Below, piece after piece: positions 46,029 through 56,989 of a DNA stretch of 64,000 nt (positions are counted from its first letter, which is position 1; each line of letters starts with the position of its first letter). This stretch comes from Chelydra serpentina (Eukaryota > Chordata > Testudines > Chelydridae). Below the pieces are notes generated by a model. That model did not search any database, was not told where the DNA came from, and saw only the letters and a program-made list of their open reading frames with translations. Both the position numbers and the translations under genes were made by a program. The stretch is from assembly GCA_037349315.1 (NCBI GenBank), contig JBAIAC010000006.1, positions 18,945,501 through 19,009,500 on the forward strand, written 5' to 3'.

Positions 46029-46619
46029 CTATAGCACCTTGCAGCAGTTGAGGCAGCCGCTCGGGGTGCCGTAGCGTTTCTGCAGGGCGGCGCGGGTGGC
46101 CGTCTCGAAGACCTCGCGGACCCCTTCCTTGGTCTTGGCCGAGCACTCCAGGTAGTCGTAGGCCTGGATGCGGACGGCCATGGCCCGCCCGTCCTCGGTG
46201 CGCACGGGCTCCTGCTTCATGCGGGCCAGCTCGTTGCGGACGTGCTCGTCGTTGCGCAGGTCCTTCTTGTTGGCCACCAGGATGATGGGCACGTTGGGGC
46301 AGAAGTGCTTGACCTCGGGCACCCACTTCTCCGGGATGTTCTCCAGCGAGTCCGGGCTGTCCACCGAGAAGCACATGAGGATCACGTCGGTGTCCGGGTA
46401 GGAGAGGGGCCGCAGGCGGTCGTAGTCCTCCTGGCCGGCCGTGTCCCACAGGGCCAGCTCCACCTGCTTGCTGTCCACCTCGATGTCCGCCACGTAGTTC
46501 TCGAAGACGGTGGGCACGTAGACCTCGGGGAACTCGTCCTTGCTGAAGACGATCAGCAGGCAGGTCTTGCCGCACGCCCCGTCCCCCACCACCACCAGCT
46601 TCTTGCGGATCGCGGCCAT
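46029..46619 (-). CDS. RHOB: Rho-related GTP-binding protein RhoB
   Basis: A complete 196-residue small GTPase in one exon, as in all vertebrates where RHOB is intronless. P-loop GDGACGKT (12-19), switch I with T37 in PTVFENY, switch II DTAGQ (59-63), NKKD (117-120) and SAK (160-162) are all canonical. RHOB-specific marks are [16 protein letters not shown] and the C-terminus CLNCCKVL, with C189 and C192 as palmitoylation sites and C193 as the prenylated CAAX cysteine; these separate it from RHOA and RHOC. RhoB cycles between GDP and GTP, acts on endosomes and the plasma membrane, and controls actin, receptor trafficking and stress responses. The start at 46619 gives the family MAAIRKK N-terminus; an upstream in-frame extension to 46811 is not conserved. 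Codons are very GC-rich, in a CpG island. Confidence 0.97.
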   Translation of the reverse strand: MAAIRKKLVVVGDGACGKTCLLIVFSKDEFPEVYVPTVFENYVADIEVDSKQVELALWDTAGQEDYDRLRPLSYPDTDVILMCFSVDSPDSLENIPEKWVPEVKHFCPNVPIILVANKKDLRNDEHVRNELARMKQEPVRTEDGRAMAVRIQAYDYLECSAKTKEGVREVFETATRAALQKRYGTPSGCLNCCKVL

Positions 46620-47147
46620 GGCCAGGCTCGCCAAGCTCGCCTTGTGGTGCAGCAGGATGATGGAGGCGCCTTCTTCGCCGCCGCCCGCCCCCGGTCCTCC
46701 GCCTCCCGCCCGCTGTCTACAGGGCACCGTGGCGAGCGGGGGTGGGCGAGGCGAGCGGGGGGTTTCGCTCTCCCGCCACGCGCGCGGGGGGGTGAAGCGG
46801 GATCGCCGCACGGCCGCGGTCTCCTCCCCGGGGCGGTGTTACTGCCGCGCGCTCCCCGGCCGGGCTGCGACGAACGGAGGGGGATCGCTGCACCGCACCG
46901 CTGGCTGCCGGGCTCGCTCGCCAACGCGTCCCGCAACCGGGGCTCTCCGCAGGCAGCCCGCCGTCTCCTCTCTCCGTGTGCGCGCGGCTTGCGCCTCTCC
47001 CCGGCCCCCGCTGCTGCTGCGGAGGATCTGCAGCCGCCTGGGTGTATTTTGCGGGGCAGGGTCTTCAGCAACGTGGCCAGCGGGCGCCCGACGCTGCTAC
47101 CGCTCTCAGTCCGGCTCCACCAGTGCGGCAGGCTGCCGCTGGGCGCG
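46620..47147 (-). other. RHOB: RHOB 5' untranslated region (inferred extent)
   Basis: About 530 bp of CpG-rich sequence between the start codon and the predicted initiation zone about 30 bp past the TATA-like site. Antisense and other-frame open readings here come from GC richness. Confidence 0.5.
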
Positions 47148-47149
47148 GG

Positions 47150-47239
47150 TATTTAAAGGGGCCGGCTACTTTCTTAATATAGCCGGCCAATGGCAAGGCA
47201 AAGAGTGAGGTCATCGGTTTGAAGGCGCTCAGCCATTGG
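47150..47239 (-). promoter_or_regulatory. RHOB: RHOB core promoter: TATA, CCAAT boxes, CRE-like site
   Basis: For minus-strand transcription: a TATATTAA-type box (47174-47181), a second AT box TTTAAATA (47150-47157), ATTGG on the coding strand at 47187-47191 (seen as CCAAT on the plus strand, an inverted CCAAT), a forward CCAAT at 47235-47239, and TGACCTCA at 47206-47213. Mammalian RHOB is regulated through an inverted CCAAT box bound by NF-Y, so this layout fits. The TATA-like box lies between 8-bp inverted repeats ggccggct/agccggcc (47160-47167 and 47181-47188). Confidence 0.62.
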
Positions 47240-47430
47240 TGGGGAGCTGCAGGCACGTAGGCGGGGCCAGGCCCGAGTGACTGGCAGCCTGCAACGAGGG
47301 AGGCGAGCGGGCTCGCTGCGAGGGGCTGGACGGAGGTGGGCAGGGCCCGCACGCTCCCGAAGGGTGGCGCGGGAGGGCGTTAAAGGGGCCGTCCCTGCTC
47401 TTCTCCCCCGGGCCGTCCGTGTTCTTCCCA

Positions 47431-47792
47431 GGCGGGGTCCCGCTTCTTGGGAGCTGGAGGATTGATTCCCCTTAAACTCTCCTGAATGGCACATTTCCCG
47501 CCCTCCCCTGCAGTGTCTCCACATCAGTGTGGCTCGGAGCTTCACGAGCAGCCGGGCTGTATCGCTCCGAACAGGGCTCAAGCTAGCTCCTGCCCAGCCC
47601 CATCTCCCCTCGCTCACGGGCTGCAGTTCGTTATGGAGACCAGACGTCACACTTTCCACAAGCTAAACGCTCACTTATCCGGCTGCAAGTGAGGTGGGAG
47701 CAGATCAAGATACTTTGAGGGATCCCTGCTCCATCATGCGCCCCCACCCAGAGGTGAAAGAAAGCCGGGGAGTTATATGGGCTCATGGCTCC
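47431..47792. other. RHOB upstream flank, unassigned
   Basis: Nothing recognised beyond the fading CpG island. Confidence 0.4.
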
Positions 47793-47800
47793 AGCAATAA

Positions 47801-47923
47801 TAGGGTGACCAGATGTCCCGATTTTATAGGGACAGTCCCGATTTTTGAGTCTTTTTCTTATGTAGGCTGCTATTACCCCCCACCCCCATCCTGATTTTTC
47901 ACATTTGCTCTCTGGTCACCCTA
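47801..47923. mobile_element. 123-bp TAGGGTGACC hAT-like MITE
   Basis: Starts TAGGGTGACCAGATG and ends TCTGGTCACCCTA. Flanks agcaataa (47793-47800) and agcaatat (47924-47931) agree at seven of eight bases. Sister copy of 20953-21074. It lies about 0.6 kb upstream of the RHOB promoter. Confidence 0.78.
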
Positions 47924-47931
47924 AGCAATAT

Positions 47932-48555
47932 TGAGAGCCTGGCGGCCCGGCTCCACCAATGTTCGGGGCGGGGTCTCCCCGCTGGCTCCACCTGCTGCTC
48001 CCCCCCCCCCCGCGCCTCCCCTGAGTGTCCCCCGGTCCCCCCAGGTCCTGGAGCATAGCTATCCTGTCTCCCCCGTGCAGCTCCATGCTTCCTCCCTACA
48101 TCAACTGCCCCCGCAGGGTGCTAGCGTCCCCCCTCTACTAGTATCAGGGCAGGCTGCCCTTCCCCCTCAGACTCTTTCATTTTCCAGCGGGACCCTCCAC
48201 CAGTACAGTTTCTCCTCCCTCCCCCCCCCCCCCCCGCCGTCACCACTCCTGCCCAACGCTGGGCAAGGGCAGCCCCAACCACCACCCCCAGTGAGGCTAC
48301 AGTGTGGGGCAGCAGCAGGGGAAGAGGCGCACATGTGATGACAGCCCCCCCCACACACACACACACCACAGAGGACACGAGGGAGATTCCTGGACCTGAG
48401 AGGGGCCGTAGGAGCACGTGTAGTGACAGTGGTGGGGGTGAGTGTGCTGCCAGGGGAGAGAAGGGGGGCTCTACCCCAGAGCTCGCTGCTGCCAGCAGGG
48501 AGAGGGCTGGGGGAATCCTCCTCTGGCTCCAGTCCCAGGGCAGCCTGCCTGCACC
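47932..48555. repeat. C-rich low-complexity sequence
   Basis: Contains C runs (48000-48011; C15 at 48221-48235), and a (CA)n stretch at 48352-48367. Frames on either strand are compositional. Confidence 0.5.
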
Positions 48556-48960
48556 CAACTCATCCCCAGCCCTGCCCCACCCCAGAGCCCACACCCCCAG
48601 CCAGAGCCCTCATCCCCCTACACCCAAACCCTCTGCTCTAGCCCTGAGCCTCTCCAACACCCCACACTCCTCATCCCCAGCCAGAGCCCTCATCCCCCTG
48701 TACCCTAACCCTCTGCCTCAGCCCTGAGCCCCCTCCGACACCCCAAACCCCTCATCCCCAGCCACACCCCAAACCCATCCCCAGCCTCACCCCACAGCCC
48801 TCACCCTGCACCCCCTCCCTCCACACCCCCTCCCAGAACCTGCTCCCTCCCTCCCATCCCCAAACTCCCTCCCAGAGCCTGCACCCCAATCCCCTGCCTC
48901 AGCCCAGGGCCTGCACCCCAGACCTCCTCCCCCACCCAAACTCCCTTCCAGAGCCTTGGG
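48556..48960 (+). repeat. C-rich degenerate minisatellite
   Basis: Repeats of 'ccccagccagagccctcatccccct.tacccaaaccctctgc' wording (48592-48730) decay into 'cctccctcccagagcctgcaccccaa' units. The strand is almost free of G-rich units. Confidence 0.6.
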
Positions 48961-49034
48961 CAGGTAGGGGGCAGAGTTTGGGCAGGGGTGGGTTCTGGGC
49001 ACCACCAAAATTTCTACAAATCTACCACCCCTGC

Positions 49035-49390
49035 CGGCAAGAGCCGGTGCGCCATACTGGGGCGGACCGGCTTCCCCAGGCGGCAATTTAAAGGACCTGG
49101 GACTCCCAGCAGCAGCTGGAGCCATAGGACCTTTACATTGTCACCAGAGCCCCACTGCCAGAGCCTTGGGGCTGCTGCTACCCCAGGGCTCCAGGGACGA
49201 TTTAAAGGGCCCGGACCGGTAGAGGCAGCGGGAGCCCCGGACCCTTTAAATAGTCGCCGGAGCACCGCCACCACTACCCCAGGGCTCCGGTAGGCTTCAG
49301 TGGCTATTTAAAGGGCCCGGGGCTCCCACTGCCTCTACCACCCCAGGCCCTTTAAATCGTCCCCGGAGCCCTGCTGCCCTGAGATCCTCA
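49035..49390. repeat. GC-rich repeat with recurrent TTTAAA boxes
   Basis: 'atttaaaggacctggg', 'atttaaagggcccgga', 'ccctttaaatagtc', 'atttaaagggcccggg', 'ccctttaaatcgtcc' recur in both orientations, making a chain of inverted repeats. Related to 22578-22798; probably the inside of a hAT-type element. Confidence 0.5.
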
Positions 49391-49590
49391 TATGCCAAGT
49401 TTCAGCCCGGAAGGAATATTGGTATGGAGGGATTATAAAACCCTAAAACTAGTAGACTTTAAGTGAACTGTCCTTTGAATCTTAATTTATAGTAATATTA
49501 GTAAGTCTACAAAATGACACAGCTTAGCAGTGGTAAACGGCAGACACCAACAAACACTCTCATCAGGCACAAACAAGAACTTACTAACAA
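49391..49590. other. unassigned
   Basis: Nothing recognised. Confidence 0.4.
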
Positions 49591-50750
49591 CCTAAAAAGA
49601 ACAAGATGTGCACTGGACAGAACATTTCAAAGAATTGCTGAAAAGGGAACCACCTAAAGAGGAAGCAAACATCCAGGAGGCAGCAGAAGATCTCAACACA
49701 GACACTGCAACTAAGGAAGAGATCATACAAGCCATCAAATCCTTAACAAATGGGAAAGCTTCTGGCAAGGATAACTTGAATGCAGAATTGTTCAAGGTAA
49801 ATCCTAAATTAGCAGCATCTATCCTAGCCACTCTATTTACATCAGTCTGGGAAAGGGAAAAAGTGCCAGACGACTGGACCAATGGCGTTATAGTGAAGAT
49901 ACCAAAGAAAGGAACTCTCAGTGATTGTAATAACTGGCGTGGCATCACACTTTTATTTGTGCCAAGCAAAGTACTGTGTAAGATCATAGTCCAGCGTATA
50001 TCAGAGGCAGTTGATAACGTTCTCAGAAAAGAGCAAGCTGGTTTTCGGAAAGGGTGTGGATACACAGACCAGATCTTCATTCTACGAAACATAATAGAAC
50101 AGTGCTTAGAATGGCAATGACAACGCTCCATAAATTTCATAGACTTTGAGAAGGCTTTTGATAGCATTCACAGGATCAGCCTATGGAGCATTCTGCAGGC
50201 ATATGGAATTCCTTTACGTATAATCAACGTCATCAAAAGCTTCTATTTCAACTTTATATGCAGTGTTGATCACAGTGAGCTCAGTTTTGAAGTCAAAAAC
50301 AGGAGTACGTCAGGGTGTGTCATGTCTGCAATCCTCTTCAACATTGCCATTGACTAGGTAATGCAGCGTACAAGAGAAGACATGACAAGAGGCATTAAAT
50401 GGACTCTTCTCATCCCTTGAAGATGACTTCGCAGATGATGTTGCTATCCTATCACATATCCAACACCATATACAAGATAAACAACTCGACTCAACACATT
50501 CAGCCAGCAAGTTGGACTGAAAATCAACTGCAATAAGACAGCTATCATGACCTTTAATATTGCCTCACCATCACCAGTACGGAGAGAGGGTTATGTTCTC
50601 ACCAATGTAGAAACATTTACATACTTGGGCAGCACCATCAGCCAGGATGGTGGAAGAAGCCAGGACATCCGGAACAAAATCAGTAAAGCCAGGAACACCT
50701 TCAGGAGCTTAAATACAGCCTGGAAATTTCTCTCTTTCCCATTTCCCCCA
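49590..50750 (+). mobile_element. non-LTR retrotransposon RT remnant
   Basis: Open at 49608-50120 with 'KASGKDNLNAELFK', 'NNWRGITLLFVPSKVLCKII' and 'QAGFRKGCGYTDQI', early RT blocks of an RTE/jockey-like LINE. After a stop at 50118-50120 the same frame continues with 'FIDFEKAFDSI', a damaged 'GVRQG' region, a lost YADD region around 50430 and 'TNVETFTYLGSTIS' (about 50600-50645). No endonuclease part and no tail. The clade is not assigned. Confidence 0.75.
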
Positions 50751-50759
50751 CTGTCAGGG

Positions 50760-53700
50760 GACTATATTTTGTCTTTGCAGAGTGATGGATTTGATCATTT
50801 CCACCTCTGATTTATGCAATCCTGTTTTGTAACTGGCTGTAAATCCTCTTGTGGTAATTGGTGCACTATCTATTAAAACTATACAGAGCACAATCATGTA
50901 CTCACTTTGACTGATGTTGGGGTCATGTTGGTATAAAAGGGACATCACCACTTCAAAATCACATTTCTATCTGAAAGCCTCCCCCCCCCCCCCTCAGAAA
51001 AATATGATTGTAAAGCTCCAAAACATGACAGTGGGATACACTTTTAATTTTTAATTGGTTAGATTTCAAGGTGTTGGTGTCCCTGTGAATCCACTCACTG
51101 GGCTAACTCTTTCTCCATCATGAGCCCATAACAAGAGGTAAGCCATGTCTGTAGAAAGAAGATCTCACTTCCCATGAGGACATATCCTTCTCATAGTGGA
51201 ACATTTGTGTCTTGTACTGTAAGGAGATAATTGGTGTTTTTTGTAATAACTACTTTATGTATGGTTTTAAAAGGTAATCCAAGTTCATTTGCTGTATAAT
51301 TTAAACCATATTATCTACCTTTGCCGTTTGCAAGTTATTTGAACCTCTTTGAGCATGTGAACAAAAACTATGTTTGGTTTTTTCATTGGAGGTTAGTGCC
51401 ACCATGTGGCAATCTTAATGGTATGTTCTGGTAAGTCAGAACTTTTGCATCTGGGGAGGCAGAAAGAGAATTTGTGAATATTTTGTAAGTATTTCTGTGT
51501 ATTCAGTTTAAGATTTAGTGGTGTTGATGATTTTTAACTTGCTTTTGGACTCCATGAAGAAACATAGCTCAAATTAGATTTTATCATTTTGTAAAAAAAA
51601 AAAAAAGAAATAAATTAACTAGGGTGAAGGAAGCAGCTGCCTGGTTAGTTATGTTTGACATATCAACTATGCTCTGAAATGAATAAAAAAAAGTATTGCT
51701 TATTAATTTAAAAAGAATCCGGGTCTGTTCTTCTCCCAAAATGCTAGTGGGAGTTATCTGTGTTCATTTGAGTCCAGCTCCTGCTCTCCTAACTCACACG
51801 AGTAATCCCATTGAAGTCAGTGGGCCTGATTCTGATTTCATTTGCTTTTCAAGAGAAAGTCCATAGAAGTGCAACAGAGTTACCCACCAATAGCCAATGA
51901 GTCAAGTGAATAGGATCTACTTGGGTAAAATTCTCACTAAGCACTGAGACTTTTGCCCAAGAACGAACTTTTCAGCTTCCGTCTCCAATTAAAACATCAG
52001 CATCAGTGCAATTCTATCAAGGTACCGTACCTTTAAAAATGCACATTTAACATAAGGCCAGTGGGCCACATTCAATGAAACATGCTCACTTACACCAGCA
52101 GTGACATCAGTCCATAAACATTACCTTAAAGTCAAGACATAGACCCAGAAAAGTAATTAGATTCTGAGCTGAGGCTGCTGGAACAGCTATGTGGTACCTG
52201 CACTGAATTGTCTTCCTTGATGCTTAATATATTCAGCTGGTCCAGGAAAATGTGAGGTGACCCTGTTTCAGGAAGGCAGTGATTGGTGATTGGGAGTGGA
52301 GATCTATGTATGTCCTTTTGATTTCCTGTTTGAGCAACGCATCAGGGCGAGTGACAGAAAGGGAGGTCAGCCTCAGAATTCTGTGTGTGTCGGAGTTGGA
52401 TGACTGCAGTGGTGTCTGTAAATTGAGCTAAAGGGATAATAACATACATCAGTGCCTGGGCTTCCTTCTCAAGAAGGTGATTGAGGGCAATGGTGGAAAA
52501 GCAGGAAAGTAAAATTAAAATAGGCAGCTGGGACCAGATGGCTTTTCCTCCTTCCCAAGGTATTTTATGTTATTAAAGGGCCAGTTCTGCCTTTAGGTGT
52601 GTACTAATGGGTCCCACTGAGGTCCATACACATTTTTCAGGGCTGAGTTTGACATGGAGTATCTAGTTCTTATATTCTTTGCATTTCAGATATTGATGCT
52701 TTGGAAGATACTTAATTTTTAAACAATTAGGTTAAGTGGAAAGATAAAAGTGAGGTGGGGGTGGAAAATCCCATTGGATAATGGTGTTTATTTCATTGCA
52801 CTTCCTTCTACCCTTGAGGAAATTGGTAGTAGTATTTATTAAACCCAGACAATTTATGTTCAAGTACAAACATACACTAAAAATGCAAAAACTTAACCAG
52901 GAAGCAATCACTTCTCACTTTGTAAATGACTAGGCAAGTAAGCTATTTCCTGCTGTGGAGTAACACTTACTGAGCAACTCCTATGTGCTAATAACATTAT
53001 ATGTTCACTTGCATATTGAGTCCTCCATACTTTCTCTTCCCATGATGCTAAGACCCCTACCCTATAGTCCTGATGCAGGCAAAAATCCCAGTAAAGTAAG
53101 AAAAGCAGGATCTGGCCTAATATGGTTATTTTGCAATCTTATGCTAAGAAGCCTCTGAGTAGATATGGGAAGAAAGGTTCAAATAATTAGTATGGGGCTA
53201 TTTGATGGAAGAGGAGAGCTTATGGCATTTATAAGGACTGGAATGCTCATTTCATGATGTGGTAGGCTTGTTGCTGTCACAGGTCCATGAGAAAAGCTGA
53301 ATTTAACACTCAAATACTGAAAATGGAGGAATAAAGGAGATACATTCCAGGAATGCAAACACACAAAACAGGAATTGAACAAGAATAGTGTATTTTTGTA
53401 TAAAAAGCACACAAACAGTAGGTGCAGTACATGTAAGAGTGTATCCTGAACAAAGAGGAATTAGCCCGAAAATATGTTAAATAAGTGTATAAACAATCAG
53501 GGTGCAATCTTACAAAGCACTTAGCACCATGCAGAATCGAGCCCCAATGGGTTCACAGTCTAAATACTTTTACTTGGGAAAAACTTATAACTTGGGAAAG
53601 TTACCTTACACGGTGAGCCTTACACTGTGGTTAGGCTACGAGAAATATCCTTGAATGACACCCAGGAGGACTTGTACAATCAACCATAAACGTACTTAAT

Positions 53701-53910
53701 CATAGTCATGTAAATGGATTCAGAACGTCCCTCAGGGCTCCAACTTTAAAAAAGAAAAAGTAAGTCATGAATTCCATGTTCTTATGCTAAAACTATTTTA
53801 AACCTAAAATCTTGTTCCAAACAGATAGCTCTTTAGTAGCGTCTCTAAAATTAAATGAAGGGGTTGCTTATATCTAGGCATTAGCAGATAAGGCTTGCAT
53901 GCACAAAAGG
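50760..53910. other. unassigned intergenic sequence
   Basis: About 3 kb without gene or repeat that I can support. A12 run near 51593-51605; scattered 'cctgattctgatttc' relics near 51825. Confidence 0.4.
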
Positions 53911-53918
53911 AGTTAGGC

Positions 53919-54321
53919 CAGAGGTCCCCAAACTGTGGGGCATGCCCCCCTAGGGGGAACACAGAGAAACATTTGCGGGGGCATGGTGGGGGCCTGGGCC
54001 AACCCCCTTGGGGGATGGGAAGGGAGGGCACCCAGCTCCGCTCCTGGTCCCAGCCCCGGTTGCCAGCCCTGCGCCCAGGGCTCTGCTTGAAGTCCCGTGC
54101 CTGGGTTCCCAGCTGCCGGCCCTGCACCTGGGGCCCCAGCTGCCAACCTCAGCCCCCGGCCAAGGCTCCACTCCTGGCCCCGCTCCCAGCTGTGGCCCCA
54201 GCCTCCCCCTTACACGGGTCTGTGTCCCACCCTCCCAGTACTGTAGCCTGGCCCTGGCTCTGGGGTGGAGGGCATGGATAGAGGTAAGGGGGGCGGGAGG
54301 TAAAAAGTTTGGGGACCACTG
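53919..54321. mobile_element. hAT-like element, perfect agttaggc TSD
   Basis: Ends CAGAGGTCCCCAAACT and AGTTTGGGGACCACTG. Flanks agttaggc (53911-53918 and 54322-54329) are identical. GC-rich interior; the open frames inside are shadows. Confidence 0.85.
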
Positions 54322-54329
54322 AGTTAGGC

Positions 54330-56045
54330 CATCTGTGACACTGAGGGCCACAGTGCCTCACTTTTAGGCACCTAGAACATCACTGCGATTCACAAAGTGT
54401 GAGTTCGACACCTAAGCTCCTATACAATGAATGGGGAGAGATAGGCACCTTAGACTGTGGTTCACAAAAGCCAGTGTGCTAGGCAGGAAGCCACCTGAGA
54501 TAGCAGGTTGGAGATGCTGACCACTGGGGTGCATGCTAAGTACCACCCCTCTCACGGAGTAAGGCATCTGAGTCTAGGCTGCAGGGACTGTGCCTATCTC
54601 TGCTTGCAGTTCTCAGCCGGGAACCCCCGTTGGAGTCAGGCGCCTGTGCTATTTTTTTTGCAAGAAGCCAGAAAGGGTATTTGGGCCAGAGAGACAGAAA
54701 AAAGCTCGTGTGTGTGAGCGAGAGAGAGAGCACAAACATGAGTGACTTTATAGCAGGGGTGGGCAAACGTTTTGACCCGAGGGCCACATCGGGGTGCAAA
54801 ACTGTATGGCGGGCCGGGTAGGAAAGGCTGTGCCTCCACAAACAGCCTGGCCCCTGCCCCTATCTGCCCCCTCCCACCCCCTGACTGCCCCTCTCAGAAC
54901 CTCCGACCCATCCAACCCCCCGAAGCTTGTCCCCTGACCACCCTCTCCCGGGACCCCCAGCCCAAACCATCCCCCCCCCCAGGACCCCATCCCCTATCCA
55001 ACCCCCCTGCTCCCTGTCCCCTGACTGCCCCCCCCCCAACCCCTATCCACACCTCTGCCCCCTGACAGGCCCCCCGGGACTCCCACGCCTATGCAACCGT
55101 CCCATGCTCCTTGTCCCCTGACCGCCCCCACCCGAACCTCCGCCCCATCCAACTGCCCCCTGCTCCCTGTCCCCTAACTGCCCCACCCCCAGGACCTCCT
55201 ACCCCTTATCCAACCCCACCCCCTCACCATGCAGCTCAGTCAGAGCAGCAGGAGCTTGCAGCCCCGCCACCTGGCTGGAGCCAGCCACGCTGTGGCTGCA
55301 GGGGAGAGGGGATAGCAGGGGAGGGGCTGGGGGCTAGCCTCCCCAGCCAGGAGCTCAAGGGCCAAGGAGGACGGTCCTGTGGGCCATAGTTTGCCAACCT
55401 CTGCTCTATAGCCTAAGAGCACTTACCTAGGATGTGCGAGACTCAGAATCCAGTTCCCCAGTTACTCTTTGATTATTTATTCACAGTGCAACAACAGGAG
55501 AGACTTAGGGGGGGCCCACATAAGAGTATCCCACCAATAGCTCACGCGTATCCCACTCATAGCGCACTCCCCTCAGAGGTGGCAGATCCCTGTTCAAATC
55601 CCTTCTCCCCCTCGAGCAGAGCAGGGACTTGAACTGGAGGTCTCCCACACATCACAGGTTGAGGACCCTAACCACTGGGCAAAAAAGTATGAGGGAGTTC
55701 TACCACCCATCTCCCCTGCCCCCAGCTGGCATTCTCAAAGGGTGCCAACTGGATTGGGCCCCACAGGTGACTTAAGCATCCAAATGCCCGTCTTCCCCTG
55801 GTGCATGAGTCGCTCTGAGGCATAGGTGGGAGATAGACAGCTGGATGCCTAGTGTGAGGTAGCAGGGTGCATGCCTGAAGGCAGAAAGTTGGGTGTCTAG
55901 GGAGCTTTTACTGCAAGAATTTAGGTGCAGAGTAAGTTTAGATGCCTAAAAGGTTCAACAGCAGTTTTGTGCATCATAGTAGAGCCAAAACTGGGACTTA
56001 GGCACCTAATTCCTTTTGTGCATCCAAGCTTAAGTGTCTGCATAA
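54330..56045. repeat. old inverted-repeat DNA element, interrupted
   Basis: 'ttttaggcacctagaacatc ... gcgattcacaaag' on the left (54361-54402) and 'cttaggcacctaattccttttgtgcatcc' on the right (55997-56026) are loosely inverted, with recurrent 'taggcacctta'/'tgcctaaa' wording between. A hAT-like element (54754-55403) is nested inside. Boundaries and family are uncertain. Confidence 0.45.
54754..55403. mobile_element. 650-bp hAT-like element
   Basis: Ends CAGGGGTGGGCAAACG and 'gtttgccaacctctg'. Flanks ctttatag (54746-54753) and ctctatag (55404-55411) differ at one base. The C-rich interior has 'cccctgac.gcccc' repeats; frames there are compositional. Confidence 0.8.
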
Positions 56046-56305
56046 CAAATAACCCCTGCAATTAATACTCTCAGCAGATGCCAAATCTATCTACCATAGC
56101 GGCTTATGTAACCCACACACCTCCTGGGTGTGGTGTTCTGTCCCATCTAGTGGCACCAAGACCACTTAGAGAGAGATTAATGAGTCTGCTTTACAGCCTT
56201 AGCTAAGGGCTATATGGCTTTTAGCTCATGCCATAGAGGCTCATGCATTTAGCTCCAGAGGTCCCAAGGTTCACCCACAACCTGGATCTGTCGGTGTTAC
56301 ACTTA
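56046..56305. other. unassigned
   Basis: Nothing recognised. Confidence 0.4.
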
Positions 56306-56309
56306 TATA

Positions 56310-56540
56310 ACCCTTATTACCATAGTATCTGAGTGCCTCGCAATCTCTAGCATATTTATCCTCTAAACACCCCTGTGAGGTAGGGAAGTGTTGTTTTACA
56401 GATGAGGAGTTGAGGCACAGACAGGCTAAATAACTTGCTCAAGGCCATACAGGAAGTCTGTGGCAGAGCAGGGCATTGACTCCAAGTCTCTGAAGTCTCA
56501 AGTTAGCACCCAAACCATTGGACCATCCTTCCTTTCTAGA
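56310..56540 (-). mobile_element. MIR-like CORE-SINE, minus orientation
   Basis: 'tttacagatgaggagttgaggcacagacaggctaaataacttgctcaaggccatacagg ... gtggcagagcagggcattgactcc' is the reversed MIR core with the tRNA-like head at the right. Confidence 0.72.
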
Positions 56541-56985
56541 TTGACTGGGTCGTGAAGACTGGATTACCCTTACTTCTCTAAGTTGTCCCTCCAGATCAGA
56601 AAAAAGGTATATTGGTGTGATGACATGAGGAAGTTTGATATGCTAATATCCCCCATGCTCCGCTAGCTACATAGTTTACTAAAGAGCTTCAGTTTCCTGG
56701 ACTGACAGTTCCAAAGCACTAAATTGGTTGGAACTCTTAGTAATACAAAGATAATTTACTCAGGGAGGGAATTTTGAGCAGTAGTCTTGTGCAATAGAAA
56801 TGAGGAAGTACATAAAGCAACCTCTATATGGCATGGTACAGGATTGCGTAATTGATGTCTTCACCCTCCTTACATTATTACAAGTAAAGTAGATTGCTTT
56901 TAAAAGCAATGATCTCATTCATTCCTCTTTGCTGATTGGCTGGCTAAATTAAGAAACACAGACATTTATTTTAAAAGAGTGCTTA
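56541..56985. other. unassigned
   Basis: Nothing recognised. Confidence 0.4.
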
Positions 56986-56989
56986 GCAC

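Larger units (their letters stand above)
45890..47430. promoter_or_regulatory. RHOB: CpG island over RHOB
   Basis: CpG-dense, GC-rich sequence in sharp contrast to the AT-rich flanks. It covers the whole RHOB coding exon, the 5'UTR and the promoter, and extends about 200 bp upstream. Confidence 0.85.

Noticed and set aside
46620..46811. 64-codon in-frame N-terminal extension of RHOB
   Set aside because: Not conserved in the Rho family; the internal start at 46619 gives the exact family N-terminus.
46242..47208. Antisense and alternate-frame ORFs of 222-304 codons over RHOB
   Set aside because: They arise from the stop-poor GC-rich CpG island; Arg/Ala/Pro-rich translations with no similarity. 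RHOB explains the region.
53895..54351. 100-133-codon ORFs on both strands
   Set aside because: Lie within a hAT-like element with a perfect target duplication; compositional.
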